64,000 bases of DNA from Zhengitettix transpicula (taxonomy: Eukaryota > Arthropoda > Insecta > Orthoptera > Tetrigidae): NCBI GenBank assembly GCA_037074705.1, contig CM073590.1:112736100-112800099 (forward strand). The letters run 5' to 3'. Positions 11,630 through 24,092 of the stretch are shown one piece after another. Within the stretch, counting starts at the first letter, position 1. Every line of letters starts with the position of its first letter. A program made the translations under genes and the position numbers. The notes beneath the pieces are model-generated. The model was not told the DNA's origin, made no database searches, and worked only from the letters and a program-made list of their open reading frames with translations.

Positions 11630-14600
11630 TTAATTATATAAAGGAAAATTTTCTTCAGGTTCCAAACTTTGAGTATAATGTTCAATTTGAGAAGATAATT
11701 CCTGAATCTGTTCATTCTTTAGTTGAAGTAAACTCTCAACATGAGTTAGCTAGAACCAAATTATAATTTTGTTACTATAATCACAAAGCAGTAATAATAT
11801 ATTATACAATGTTTACTACAAACAGTAAAATAATAGTAAAATTACCCTCTGTTTCATGCCTGCTATTATTTGGTCCTTCTCCATTAATTCTTCCTGTTTT
11901 TTCATGTATACTGATAATGGAACATAATTTTCATCTCCTGACTGGTCCTTTGAAGGAATTTTAACAATTTGTTCTAAAAAGTGTATAAAGTTAATATTTA
12001 ATTATAGTTTGCATAAATATGTTGCCAACTAATAACACAGTAAACATCTGCTTACCTGAATTTCCTAAAAAACTTTCAATCATCATCATTTCTTCCCTTT
12101 CCTTTTCAATTTGTTTCCTTTTCATCTTATCGTAAACATCAAGTAATATTTGCTCTATAGCTCCAGGTGTAGCTGTAGCCAATTTTATGATACTTTCTTT
12201 CGTCAACTCTAAATTAATCTTGCTTAGAACCTATAAGGAAATGTGATGCATGAATATGATTTCTAAATACAAATACTTAACAAAAACCATATTTAATCCC
12301 TTATCTGCATTAAGATGGACATTAGGACAAAATTTTAGAGGTATTACAGGTATCATTAGAAATATCTTCTTTTGAATAATATTATATAATATTGTATGAA
12401 TAAAGTAGTTGTAGTAGGAACTTTCTGAGTTCGCTTAAGCTGATTTTTTAAAATATATTGCTACGTTACTACTGGGTGTACTGTCACTGAGAACTGGTGC
12501 GTCAAAGGGTAGCTTACAACTGAATCACAGCTGCTGGGAAGGGGAGAAGGGTGGACAAAGGGCAGAGTCCGTTTGTTTTACCCGGGACATTAGTAACCCT
12601 AATGACAATAATTTGAAATCTCACAATATGTTAAACCTGTCATAAACAGGGTGATCCGTGGTCATGGGACAAACATTGAGGGGTGTGGTACAGCTTACTA
12701 AAACAAACATTTTTTTGTGTAGGAATGTATGGTCGGAAGTGTCGCGTTGAGGTACGAATACAAAAAAATGAGCCATGAAAAGAAAAATATTGTTTATTTA
12801 CAACATCATCGCAAAGTTCGAAGGACATCCCGATCGCCAGATTTATAGAGCATCAATTATTTCTGAAGACTATCACTTACGAGACTCCAGTTGACTCGAT
12901 TCAGGACCTTGTTGCTCGACTATCCATTGCGGTTGCAAGCGTGCGCAAAATTCCTGCCGTCTTCGCAATTGTTCGCCAATCCCTCATTCGACGCTAACAT
13001 GATGTATGCATTACTGTTGGAGGTCGCAATTTTGAGATTATTGTTAACATTACTGGAATGAAACACTTTGTGATGATGATATAAATAAACAATGTCCATA
13101 CATTCCTATACAAAAAAATGTATGTTTTACCACCCATCAAAGTTTGTCCCAAGACCTTATTACACTTCAGTGGAATAAACGATTGTGATTATGAACAGAA
13201 CCCATTTCAAGACCGGCTTTAGTTTTGATTATTTATTTAACTGTGATAAATTGTGATTATGTATAACGAAACTGAACATTGCGCAATTGATTGAGCTCTT
13301 ATGTTGTTAACGTAAATAATTTTCAGATGACTGAAATAATATTTTTGAGAGTTGTTTAAGAAGTCAAATGATATAATAATAGAATATCGTGTAATGAAAA
13401 TGGAATTTTAGATGACACAGCCATATTTGTCATGGATATTTTAATGTACGATGTTTGCTAATGATACTATATATTTTTTCTGCTTTAATAAAAACTGAAA
13501 ATCTATACTCTATTGTAACCCTGTAATTCATTCTCAAGTTATTGTGTGGGCACTTGTTCATACTAACTGTAATTCTTTTATGAATAAGACTTCAAAGATC
13601 TAAATGCCAATCGAATATTTTATCAAATTGAGAAATCAGAACTAGACTGACTGCCGTTGCACTGTAGACGCACGAGAATTTAACTGACCACGCAGTGATT
13701 CAGCAGCAATGGAGTACACGCTTCCTGCCATTATACTTTAACGTATTACGAAAAGGCAATTAAATATGAACGTTTGCATCAGCCTCATTAGGAAATAAAA
13801 AATTAATAGTAAATATTTATAGGTTAAAAGTAAAATTTATGCCTCGCAAACAAAGAACTATCACATCAAAATGAAATTAAGTCAGTAATTGAACAAAAAT
13901 ATTTATTTACTTAAATAAATTAAATCTTGGGGCTGGTAAAAATAAAACAAGAATACTTTTAAATCCACGTGCTATACAATATTCTTCTTAAATTCATAAT
14001 TGTCTTAAAATTTTACAGGTAATTATAGAGTGATTATTTTTAGCCCTAAAGTACACATCATTAGTTATTCTCATCTGAGGTTTTATTAGATCAATCCTGA
14101 CATTTCAAACAGTACTCTATCCGCGAAACTGTGTTTTACACGCTTGTAGCAAAAAGAATTAAATTAAAATTTATGATTCATGTACATCATAATTACTTCA
14201 CATTTTTTAATATCTACAATAAAGTTTAAAACATTTCTATAGTTAAAGTAATAGTTCATTTTCCTCTATTGTTTATATAGAGAATGTTTATCTTTCTCAT
14301 TGTTTGAAGGAAATATTTTTCCTGTGGCTTTGTATCCCTAGTCTGTAAATTTATTTTTCTTGAATAGCTACTGAATGTAAGAACTTCTTTAATATTTCGT
14401 TTAAAAAATTAGTTTAAGTGATTATAACCCGGATAATTCCAACGTAAAGCAACATTTATTATCTGAACAAAAATTACCTTTTTATTTAAAAGGGACCAGT
14501 TGTTAATTTTCGAAGTTTTCGAACTTGCTGGAAAATAGTTGTGAAGATCAACGAGCTTTGGAAAACACTGTTTCAGTAGCTCGGCCATCAGCACTAAAAT

Positions 14601-17600
14601 GATAATTTACATGTATTAATTAAGAACTGCAATATAGTGTAAAACAGATTCTTCACACTTGCTAATGCTGTAGGCACAATCCATTATTATTACGTTACTA
14701 CAAATGAAGCCATTTAAAACTTTAAGTTATCATCGATTTTCACAATATAATCTTAATACAGTATTATGATTAATACTAATCGTTATTATTGGTTATCCGT
14801 AAATTAGAAAACGAAGCTTTAAATCAACACGGCTTGACGACGGTAAAGGTTCACATACAAGATCCTATTATTCTTTATTATGAATATTATAACATACAAA
14901 TAATTTATTGGTATAGCATTAGATGAAGGCGAAGTTTAATGCTGAGTATATGAAAGATCACGAACTATCTGCATTGCATGAACCATGTGCAGAGATAACC
15001 TCATCATTGACCGCGAAGCAAAGCGTTAAGTTACATTACCAATTAATTTTTTCGATTTAAGACATCAATTTAATTTCTATACAAAATTACTGAGGTTTTG
15101 TATCGCACAGAATAATCGTGTTTTACGGAACCCCAATTATTTGACATAAATGAGCTGAAAGGTTTCAAGCTTTAGGAATACTTTAAAGATACTTGTATAA
15201 AGAATTTGACCTGGCAAAAACAATGTATTTTTAACATTCTCAGGTTTTCATTTTGATGCCTGACATACCTGACTGACCTATACTGTCTGCTGAAACATTG
15301 AGAAAGTTTGTGTGTCATTAAATCATAACCAAAATACATTTCTCTTCTATAATATCTATTTTTTATATAGATTATTTTTGTTTCCTGCATTGAAGCCTTG
15401 AATATCAGAATTATTCATAAATGTGTATGTATTTGTAGTCACAAACAACATTAATGAGTAAATAATAATAAAGATAGCAAAACACAGACAAAATAAGTGA
15501 TAATATAAATACCAAACAACGTTTCTGGGATACTTGTTCCTTTCTTCAGGTGCTAAGATGATCCAAGAGCGCTACTGCACTCGTCTGTCGGCTGTTTAGT
15601 GTTTTTAACCGTCGGCTTTTTAGTTTTTTTAACCGTCGAGTGCAGTAGCGCTCTTGGCTCATCTTAGCACCTAAAGAAAGGAACAAGTATCCCAGAAAAG
15701 TTGTGTGGTATTTATATTATCACTTATTTTGTCTGTATTTGGCTATCTTTCTTATTATTAATTTTCAATTAACGTAATTTTTTTATTTTAATGAATAAAT
15801 GTTAGAAACAAAAACAATCAATTCAAAAAATTTAAAACATTGTCAATTGCCCAGAAAAGAGTGCATTATTCTGGGTTTTGCCATCTTTAACAGACTGCCA
15901 CAAAGAATCAACCAATATCAATTTTAGCTGCGTTATCTTCATTTCTGCTTAGTCATTCTATTCACTAAAAGAATCGGAGATGTACAATTAAGTTATAATG
16001 TAAATAGCAAGCGTGAGCTATTCATAAGTTTGTTATAGAATTGGTCTTTATTAATTGATAGTATTATCATAGTATTAATGGAATAGATCCAAGGGATCTA
16101 CGGAATATATTGTAATAATTAAATATATAATGTGAATGTGACGTTTCTAAATGAAAGAACTTAAGTGATTACTATTAAACAAGATTTATTAACAATTTTA
16201 AAACAAGTATAAAATACACAAAATAATTGGGATCTCAGAGTCTTGAACTGGGTTTGATAAATGGCAGAATTTATATAATCAAAATTACATTTACTTTTTA
16301 TGGAAATCAATGCGTCTGAATATAGACGAAATTTGTTGCGGAAGAAATAATACTAAAGATTGAATTTAACAATTTCAATTTTATCAAGAGTTAACGATCT
16401 CATTTTATCGATAATTAAATAATTAAAGAACGATCTGACTTTTATCTTTTAAACACGGTTTACAAATAATTTTAAAGTTTTTCTCTACTTACGGCCGCCC
16501 AGGTCTCATTTTTAGTTTTTCGTGCACAATTTTGGGGACATCACTGATTCTAAGTTCTCACAGACTCTAAATGTTCACAGGCTCTAATTGGTGTAGTTTG
16601 TTAGTTGGTTTAACACAAATTGGTTGGTTCTCGATGCTTTACTGCAACCTGAATTTGTGGATCTCGTGACTTTAGTTGACAATGGACTTCATTGGTTTGT
16701 CTGAATATTGCTTTACTTTTTAATATTTGTAAGCATGTTTGTGACTGGGCCACAATCTTTCGTTCTGACTGCCGACTGTAAAACTTTTCGTCTGGTCTAT
16801 TCGCTGTCTGCTGACCGACTGTGCTATTCAAATTTTCATGACTTGGAATTTTGGTCTTTTCTCCTTGCTGCTTACTGCCCGACTGCACATTTCCTGACTG
16901 TTCGTTCGTCTCGCAAGTTTTGAGCGCGTAGAACCTTCTCGACTCCTCAACAATGTTTTCTTTGCCTTCCCGGTTTGTTGCGGCGTCCGCTCTATATCCA
17001 CTAATAATGAGTCCTCTACAATTCAACTTTCCAATTAGAACAATGTCTTAATTACCAATTACTACAATATATATATTATTCATCATTCCAATAATTATAC
17101 AAATCTAAGTTTACGAACACATGCTATATTAAATAGATAAATTAAACGACCATTCTTAAGGAATCCTTAAAAATATTTTATTCGACGACGTTTCTGAATA
17201 TTTTTGTACTTCCATCAGTTTTTTTTTAATTTTATTTGTGTTATTAACAACCCGACGAAAGTACTAAACGTCGTCAAAATGGTCATTTAATTTATATATC
17301 CTTATTAAAATGAATGTATCTTTATTTGTCCCTTTATCCGTTCCTATACTATTCATCCGATTGAGACGAAAATTTTAGTGAATTTTGGTGCGCCCGCCCG
17401 CGAAAGTTTCTGTTGGCCTCTCGAAGCTTTAGTCACAACACAGTTGTAACGAGTTTACAATAGGTGATGTGCCATAACTTTATAAAATTTTATTTGCGTT
17501 TCTTTCATTGTTTTTCCATTCAGGATTCCATTGTGCCACATATATGTTGAAAAATGTTAATTTTCCTCTGTATATCTTCATCTTGTTCATATGATATATC

Positions 17601-20600
17601 GCATCCTACGTATTGGAAATGTGATATCTGTTCAATTGGTTTATCATCTAGAATTATTTATGTTCTGACTGAATAATTGCCTAAAAATGCCATTATGTTT
17701 GTTTTATTTTTGGAAATTTTCAGGTTATAGCCTTGACTTAGTACATTTAGTCTATGTAAAGCTATTTGTAGTTTGTTTTCACTATATTGAATTATGACTT
17801 GATCATCAGCGAAAAGCATAGTGTTGATGTATTTATTTCTTCCTATAGTTATACCTGATGGTGTTTTCTCTCTTTTCCATTCCAGTATCATATAATTTAT
17901 GTAAATGTTAAATAATGTAGGTGACAAGCTACATCCCCGTTTAACTCCTTGATTCGTTTCTATTTCTTCTGATATTTCTTTTCCATTACTAATTCTAATT
18001 ATTGTATTTGTATATAGACTTTGTGATACCTGAATTAAATGTTTATGGATTTCTCTTTTTTCTTATTTACTTCTTGTAATTAGTTGCACACGGGTTCGAG
18101 TTTGGGGGCAAGTCCCCCCTCATCTCGCAGCATGCAGGACTCCCAGCAACGATGCGGCGCATAGTCAAATACCCGTTGCGATTTTAATGTGACATTAACT
18201 TAATTGACACAACATAAATGTATAATTTTATATAGCTACCTATAATTAAAAGGATGCAATATTATAAATGATATTTTATTAGTTAATCGTAGATACATAT
18301 GCACCTCCCTGAAAATAATCCTTGCAGCACTGTTGGTAAAAAATTTGAAGTAGTTGTGATTAAAATATATTGTTTGTGAGTATAAATTGTGCCCAGTGTG
18401 TGTTCAACCTTCAATTATGATAATTACGAGAACAACAGGATTATCGTATTTTAAGTATAAGCCTATTTTAGTTTCTAACTCAACTTATTCGTAGCTTCTA
18501 TTTACCAACATTATAAAAGTTTGGTAGATGGTGAGTCAATTGGTTATTTGCTAGTTTACTAGTTTAGTTACAAAAAAAAAGTAAGGTTGTATGTTGCAAA
18601 TAGAAAGATAAGGTTTCACATTCAGAGCGAGTCGCAGTAAATGAATATCATTGCCTGCCCAGACTAAGTAATTGTGTAGCCGAAGCAATGATTTTTTTTA
18701 AGAGATTCAAGTTTAGCTGAGTTTGAAAATATGCGGGCACTGTATAAAATTTATAAAAATGGTAGATACAGCATTCGATTTACTGTGACAATCTGCAATA
18801 CAATTGACAGATCCAAACAGTATTTTATGGATTTAAAGCTATAAGATGAAAATTTAGTATAATTGACGGGGAGGAAAATGGGTGCGTGTGGGATTGTTTT
18901 AGATTGAGTTTGAGGCAACTGGCAGACATGTTTGTGTGGAATTATTCTCCAGTTCAAAAATATATATTGTAATAAACAAACAAAATCTTTAATTAATGAA
19001 AATTATTAAACAAAAAAAATTAATTTAAATTTGAATGATAGTTAGCCACAAGTTGAAGACGCCATTTATGTAATTATTAAAAAGGTGGTCTTAATTAATA
19101 GGAATAATTAACAAATTTATTATGTATTTAAAATTTTATTGTTGATAATTACACATTATATGCCCTGCTTTACACGCCGAATTCCGTCAATTTAACAAAC
19201 AAATATCTCAATTTTATTTTAATAATTCGTGGCGTTCTATGAAAATATAGTTTTATAATTTTACAATTAATTACGTTGAATTTCTCATTATCTCAGGGTC
19301 ACCACTGGGTTTGATAGGAAGAACAAATACAATGAACTAAAATATTAACAAACCAAACTCATTGAAGTTAACGGAATACAATATTAAATACAAAAGTAAA
19401 AGAAAACGAATGAAAAGAAAAACGCGAACTAAATCTGACTATACCCTTTAATTATCGTTTACAGTCATTAATAATTGTTTTGTACTCATAATAGTGCTAC
19501 TGGCACCAGTTTGGATTCTTCTTGCTTGAATTTAACACTCACTAAAACAGGCCATTCATTATTCACTGATTCTACACTTTAGAATTTGAATACACGCAGT
19601 CGTTGCCCTCGTGTCTCTGCTATCCGGGAATCTGGATCAGCCCACCCTCAGCCGGTTGCCGGACGTAGATTTGCTTAAAGTCTCTCTATGCGAAATTAGT
19701 TCAATTTGTGAAGCAAAACTTCTGCTTCCAAATTGCGATTTTTTGTGTCTCTCCGCCAAACTGCTTACTCGCGTTTTATATAAACTATCATATCTCGCCG
19801 TTGGTCCGCCTGGATAACACTATTCATGCTTTTAGGTTAGCAAACTTTACTGTGTTATTACTTTATGTTGACCGTTCTGTCTCGTATCTCGGCGCAGACA
19901 TTTCCTTTCGCGTCTTGCCGCTAACTTTACCGTTTCGCTTCATGCCGTCGACTGCGTTCCTCTAGGCGCGCGGTCTCCAGTCTCCCATTGTTAACAAAGA
20001 AAGACCCGCTGCGATTGTTGTCTTTAAGCATCCTTTCCGCCAACAATTAAATGATATTAAAAACAATTAATAGCCTGTTTAATTGATATTACAATATATT
20101 AACGAGTAGAATGAGACAGGACCACTTGGAACTGTCCTTTTCTTGTATACGTAGAAGTGGGGGAAACCGAAATAATCCTAATGCTTTACAATTCAGACCA
20201 GCGTTCAGGAAGTGTTTTATTACACAGATAGAACCGTCAAAAAGTGCTAATAGTACTGGATGACAATTTTGATCACTATTATATCCCAGAATATGATTAA
20301 GGTTAACTTTATATTGAGAAAAGGTGGTCTAACACATTTCTGGAAGCGTTGTGAGGAAAGTGATTAAGAAATGAAGTGTTTAGGTTGTTTGGAGATTCTC
20401 CTTGCTAAATGAAAATACAGGGTTGATTAAAATAAAAGATATTAAAGACATGTTGCAGAACCCTTATAAATATTTGATCAAGTTTCTCATTGGCAGAAAG
20501 AGTTTTAAGAATAGCAAAATGCAAATAGGAAATCATAATTTCTTCTTAAGATTGTATGTGGTGGTATTCAGGATGTTGGGGCAGAGACAAACTTTTTTGT

Positions 20601-22055
20601 GACTTTTACCATTTAATGGTTTCGGCCAAATTTCGTGAGGAATCTCACATAAATCTCACATAACATTACTTCAATTGCAGATAACATGATTTGTTAAAAA
20701 ATTCTCAATGGATGAAAGAGGACGACACATAAGTCAAATTTATACAAAACTAATATCGTTTAAAGGTCAATAAGCCCAATAAATTTTTCAATACCATAAA
20801 TCTTTTATTTCATTTATCCTTATAAGCCTTAAATATATTGTGTGTCAGTAGATTTGTAGGACATACTTCAATGCTAGCAGACGACGGGTAATGCCCACCA
20901 TGACAGTACAAAACATGGCGGCTGAGTTTTCAATTTTACTTCAAATATGGCGGAGCCTTGTCTAGTCTATGTTGTTTATATATCTCTTTGAGTGACTTTT
21001 TTTCTCCATTAAGATACAGTACGTTGCTTATTTAATGTACCAAGAGAATTTTTAACTCGGTTAATTTCAAACTAACCTCCTATCGGTATAGGTTCGGGTG
21101 TTCTCCTAAAAGGGTCCCTATGCCAGTTAAATCAAATGTTGACCAAAGAGAATACTGTCGAATTAATTCCATTTCCGGTGTAATATAAATAATAATAATT
21201 AAGTAATATAAATAAATACCCGGGCACCAGCTAGTCTTATTAATAAAAAACCGATGTAAGTAAAATATTAATAATGTTAACATTTGAAATCACAAATCAA
21301 ACAAATCTTTCACTAAATCAAATGAAGCACTATTGAAGTAGAAAGATCCTGTAACATGATAATTTAATTCATATTCGCATATTTGTTGTTTTGTGTAATG
21401 TTGCAAACTCATCTGCAAGTATTTGCTGCTACAATAACCAGAAACTAACACCAACAGACCATAATGAAGGGAATATTCTATAGAAATAAAATTTGAATAA
21501 TAATTATCATCTGCATTAGTTCTGATATAACACATATATTTCGTGAAATAATTTATTGCAATTTTACTGATTTAGTTATTTCATCAACTATTACACTATC
21601 TACAAGGATCCCTTGAAAATGTGTGGCAAAGTATAGGTAAAAGATATGCGCAGTAGCACGGATGACGTCACTGCGCATGAAACTCCTTGTTCTTGTGATG
21701 CTAAGGTAGCAATTTCAGAAGTTATCACAATTATCACACAATTACTTCGAGCAGTCAAATTTAGTTTGTAATTATCTTACTTTTTAATTTACTTTCATAC
21801 TAAAATCTGGACTTTTTCGCGCCCTTATACCAAACTTGCACATAATTAAAAACGAAATTATAATTAAACTTCTAGAATTTACTTGTTATCTAAAAATTAT
21901 TCTCTTTACGCTATAATAAAGTTCATATTTATGATTTGAACAAATTTACCTCCGTCAGAAAAGTCTCTTGTGATGTTCTTCTTAGATCTTGAAAATTGCA
22001 TTGTATCAATCCAGGTCAACACCAGCTCTAATTTATCTTCAGGTTCTACTTCCAT
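11630..22055 (-). CDS. SPEF1: SPEF1/CLAMP, microtubule-binding calponin-homology protein, complete
   Basis: Ciliary and flagellar protein that binds and bundles microtubules, a component of the central apparatus in 9+2 axonemes. Five minus-strand exons join in phase: 21950-22055, 14478-14593, 12056-12230, 11846-11973 and 11630-11749, giving 214 residues (human SPEF1 is about 236). Exons 1-3 encode the calponin-homology domain: WIDTM and RDFSDG (exon 1), LMAELLKQCFPKLVDLHNYF and NNWSLLNKK (exon 2), ATATPGAIEQILL (exon 3). These line up with DFSDGVLVAE, FPKMVEMHNY, NWGHLN and APGVVE of the vertebrate protein. Exons 4-5 encode a charged linker and a C-terminal coiled-coil segment (ESLLQLKNEQIQEL). 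The Met at 22055 lies just before the domain. Intron 1 is 7.4 kb and rich in transposons, yet all splice sites are intact. Confidence 0.93.
12651..13156. mobile_element. Internally deleted IS630/Tc1/mariner-type DNA transposon with long TIRs
   Basis: Imperfect inverted ends of about 60-80 bp lie at 12651-12735 and 13092-13156 (GGGACAAAC at the tips, AGGAATGTATGG at the inner ends). Between them, plus-strand frames give only the last part of a DDE transposase: SPDL, then LVARLSIAVASVRK, then CITVGGRNFE, which resembles the C-terminus of an insect transposase group (LVARISVA...CI.AGGR.FE). The N-terminal and catalytic part is missing, so the copy is a deletion derivative. It sits in SPEF1 intron 2. 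Confidence 0.65.
13157..14477. other. SPEF1 intron 2, remaining AT-rich sequence
   Basis: No coding signature or clear repeat was seen on either strand. Confidence 0.5.
15455..15765. repeat. Long foldback repeat, copy 2, near-perfect hairpin
   Basis: Arms 15455-15580 and 15640-15765 are inverted copies over more than 100 bp, with only scattered mismatches (for example AGAGCGCTACTGCACTCG against CGAGTGCAGTAGCGCTCT). The loop holds a short direct repeat (ACCGTCGGCTTTTTAGT-like, twice). The left arm read on the minus strand (15520-15549) gives CTGAAGA, a short stem and GAAACG; the right arm has the degenerate CTAAAGA...GAAAAG. Confidence 0.9.
16111..17066 (-). mobile_element. Solo LTR (copy LTR-1) flanked by ATAT
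   Basis: A 956-bp unit beginning TGTAAT and ending (T)ACTACA, with ATAT immediately on both sides (16107-16110 and 17067-17070). It shares TTGAACTGGGTTTGATAA and related blocks with the copies at 19.1, 23.1, 31.6 and 36.6 kb. Orientation is minus, judged from the primer-binding sites of other copies. The 138-codon frame inside is not conserved in the other copies and is treated as chance. Confidence 0.7.
17185..17290. repeat. Short foldback with hammerhead-like core
   Basis: GACGACGTTT near 17184 and AAACGTCGTC near 17266-17275 are inverted. Minus-strand 17189-17218 reads CTGATGG, a loop, then GAAACGTCGTCG. This is the layout seen at the ends of Penelope-like elements. Confidence 0.5.
17470..18060 (-). 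pseudogene. Non-LTR retrotransposon reverse transcriptase fragment
   Basis: Minus-strand frames encode ...GVKRGCSLSPTLFNIYINYM... then INTMLFADDQVI...LKISKNKTNIMAF...HFQYVGCDI. These are RT motifs 4-7: RQGC-SLSP, F-ADD-hand, K-TK, YLGC. The aspartate pair of the active site is present. Both ends of the element are missing and the frame is broken near 17660. Lies in SPEF1 intron 1. Confidence 0.8.
18968..20093 (-). mobile_element. LTR unit with primer-binding site and LTR tail (copy LTR-2), ATAT-flanked
   Basis: Read on the minus strand: a full LTR (20093 to 19069, ending ATTACA), then a primer-binding-like TGGCGTCTTCAACTTGTGGC (about 19045-19064), then about 75 bp ending ATTACA. ATAT lies on both outer sides (18964-18967, 20094-20097). 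The whole internal coding region is absent. The LTR contains the family block complementary to GGGTCACCACTGGGTTTGAT. Confidence 0.7.
20098..21949. other. SPEF1 intron 1, right part
   Basis: No exon other than those named. At 21218-21245 the minus strand holds AAGACTAGCTGGTGCCCGGG, one end of the repeat family also found at 35.08 and 49.99 kb. Confidence 0.5.
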
Positions 22056-22990
22056 GTTTTCATATACTTTAAGGTCTTTGCCTTTATAATTGACACATGT
22101 ACGAATAACTGTTTGATTTTATTTCTGCTTAGACAGCCACAAGGTAAGCTGAAGTACAAATTCTTTCCGTTAACACACTTTTCTAATCGAAACTTCAGAA
22201 AATATAAACTTATAGAAATAAAATATGTTATTTGAACCTTTTGAAAACGCGTATAATTCTGTGTATTGATATACATATCAACCAGAGGAGAGACAATTCA
22301 CAACTCAACAAGTTTAATCTATGATGATACAGAGACAGAAATAAATAATATCCATTACAATTATTCGATACGAAATTAGTTATCTTAATATATATTTGTA
22401 CACCTGATAAATTTACAAAGCAGGTACGAAACGAAGTAATTTTGTTAGTTTAGGATTCAATTCCCTTGTTAACTATTAAATTATTTCTGACGTATTATTA
22501 ATTAAATTGATAAAATTAATTTAGGACTTTGTTTAGCAACGAATAATGATTTATTTACAATTATTAATTGTAAGCAGCGATTGGTTAATTTTCTTTAAGA
22601 ATCGTTTTTCGTGACAGAAAAAAATATCATTAAATCCATTGGAACTAGTTTGCGTCAAAGACCCTAACATGGCAGTTGCTTGCATTATTTTCATTTAAAG
22701 GAATGTAAATAATTATAAATTCAGATTTATTAACATTGTTAGTAATTAAATCTCAAATCTTAAATAATTATATCATTAATTAAATTTGGCTTATTCTTAT
22801 GAAAGTCCGAACCATAGTATTTAATAGAATATGGATTAATAATATCTGTCTCAAGCTATTCGAGTAGTAAAATCAACTAAAAATCACCAGTTGGATTTTA
22901 TTTTTATAAAGAAGTGTAAGGAAAATGAAATGGTGGGTTTTGTTCGCTCAACCCCGTAAATATCATAAATACAACAAAATGTGATCATAT
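22056..22990. other. Region upstream of SPEF1
   Basis: Presumed promoter side of SPEF1. No clear TATA box or other element recognised; short AT-rich frames only. Confidence 0.4.
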
Positions 22991-22994
22991 ATAT

Positions 22995-24023
22995 TGTAAT
23001 ATACACAATTTATAAGTCGTTTAATTAATTTAATGAATTTTAAGCATTCGAGCCCCACGTTGTGGAAGCCAAAATGTAATAATCAAATGGAAGGTGATAA
23101 TTAAATAAAAGAATTAAGAAAATTTGAAAACAATATTTATTAATTTTGTGGCAATAATTTAAAAACAATTACAATTTAAAATGTTAATTCTCAGGGTCTT
23201 CACTGGGTTTGATAATGGACACAACAATTTAATTTAAAAATCTTATTAACAAACAAATCACATTTACTTAAACAATACGTCGATAGAAATAAACTAAAAA
23301 GAAAAGAAATTAACTTGACAATTAAAATAGAACGAAATCTGACTTCTAGATTTTAATTACGTTTACATAAATCATTATTTTGTATTTTGTTACTCACATC
23401 TGTCCAGCTTGTTCCAGTATCCCTTTTGGTTTCGTAAATACACTATTGCGAGATTTTACATTGATTCTAAGATTCTCAGATTTTACACTGATTCTAGTCA
23501 AAATTGACAGGATGTCAGGAAATCGGATTATCCTCCTTTTTGTCAGCTATCTGTTGACTGCTTGTCTTAGGTGAATTCTGCTTGCCTTATATGAATTCTG
23601 TGGTTTGTAGATTTGCTAGTCTTTTACCGCTTTGGACTTAAGCTGCAACTTTACTATTTCTGGCTGGCTATGGACGTAAAACTGCTTTTACTTAGCAAGT
23701 TTTGATGTAATGCTTTCGTGAATGTTTTATTTTGTCTTCAACTCACAACTTTGTCTAATAATAATACAATAAACGACGGCTAGTCTCTGCTCTAGTATCA
23801 CTAGTTCCGTCCTCCGAAATGTCCCGGCACCAACTAACTCTGTTAAATCCTAGTCACTAACTGAACTATCCTCGTCTCGAGTTTTAGCGAGCATTCACCA
23901 TTATTGACCTTCCGACAAAGCAACAGAGATCGCGCTTTGTTCGATCAGACCGCTATAATGGATTTCTCTAAGAATTTAAATTTTATGTTCAAACAATTAA
24001 TGTCCTAATTAATTGGCATTACA
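22995..24023 (-). mobile_element. LTR unit with primer-binding site and LTR tail (copy LTR-3), ATAT-flanked
   Basis: Minus strand: full LTR 24023 to 23075 (949 bp), then TTTTGGCTTCCACAACGTGG with GGGGCTC (about 23049-23072), then a tail of about 55-80 bp ending ATTACA at 22995. ATAT lies on both sides (22991-22994, 24024-24027). Plus-strand landmark GGGTCTTCACTGGGTTTGAT is shared with the copy at 36.7 kb. Confidence 0.75.
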
Positions 24024-24050
24024 ATATATACATATATATATACAATATAC

Positions 24051-24090
<40 letters not shown>
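24024..24090. repeat. AT-rich microsatellite
   Basis: (AT)n with interspersed ATAC units, next to two LTR borders. Confidence 0.9.

Positions 24091-24092
<2 letters not shown>

Noticed and set aside
16610..17026. 138-codon open frame, minus strand
   Set aside because: Lies wholly within solo LTR-1 and is not open in the other LTR copies; no domain.
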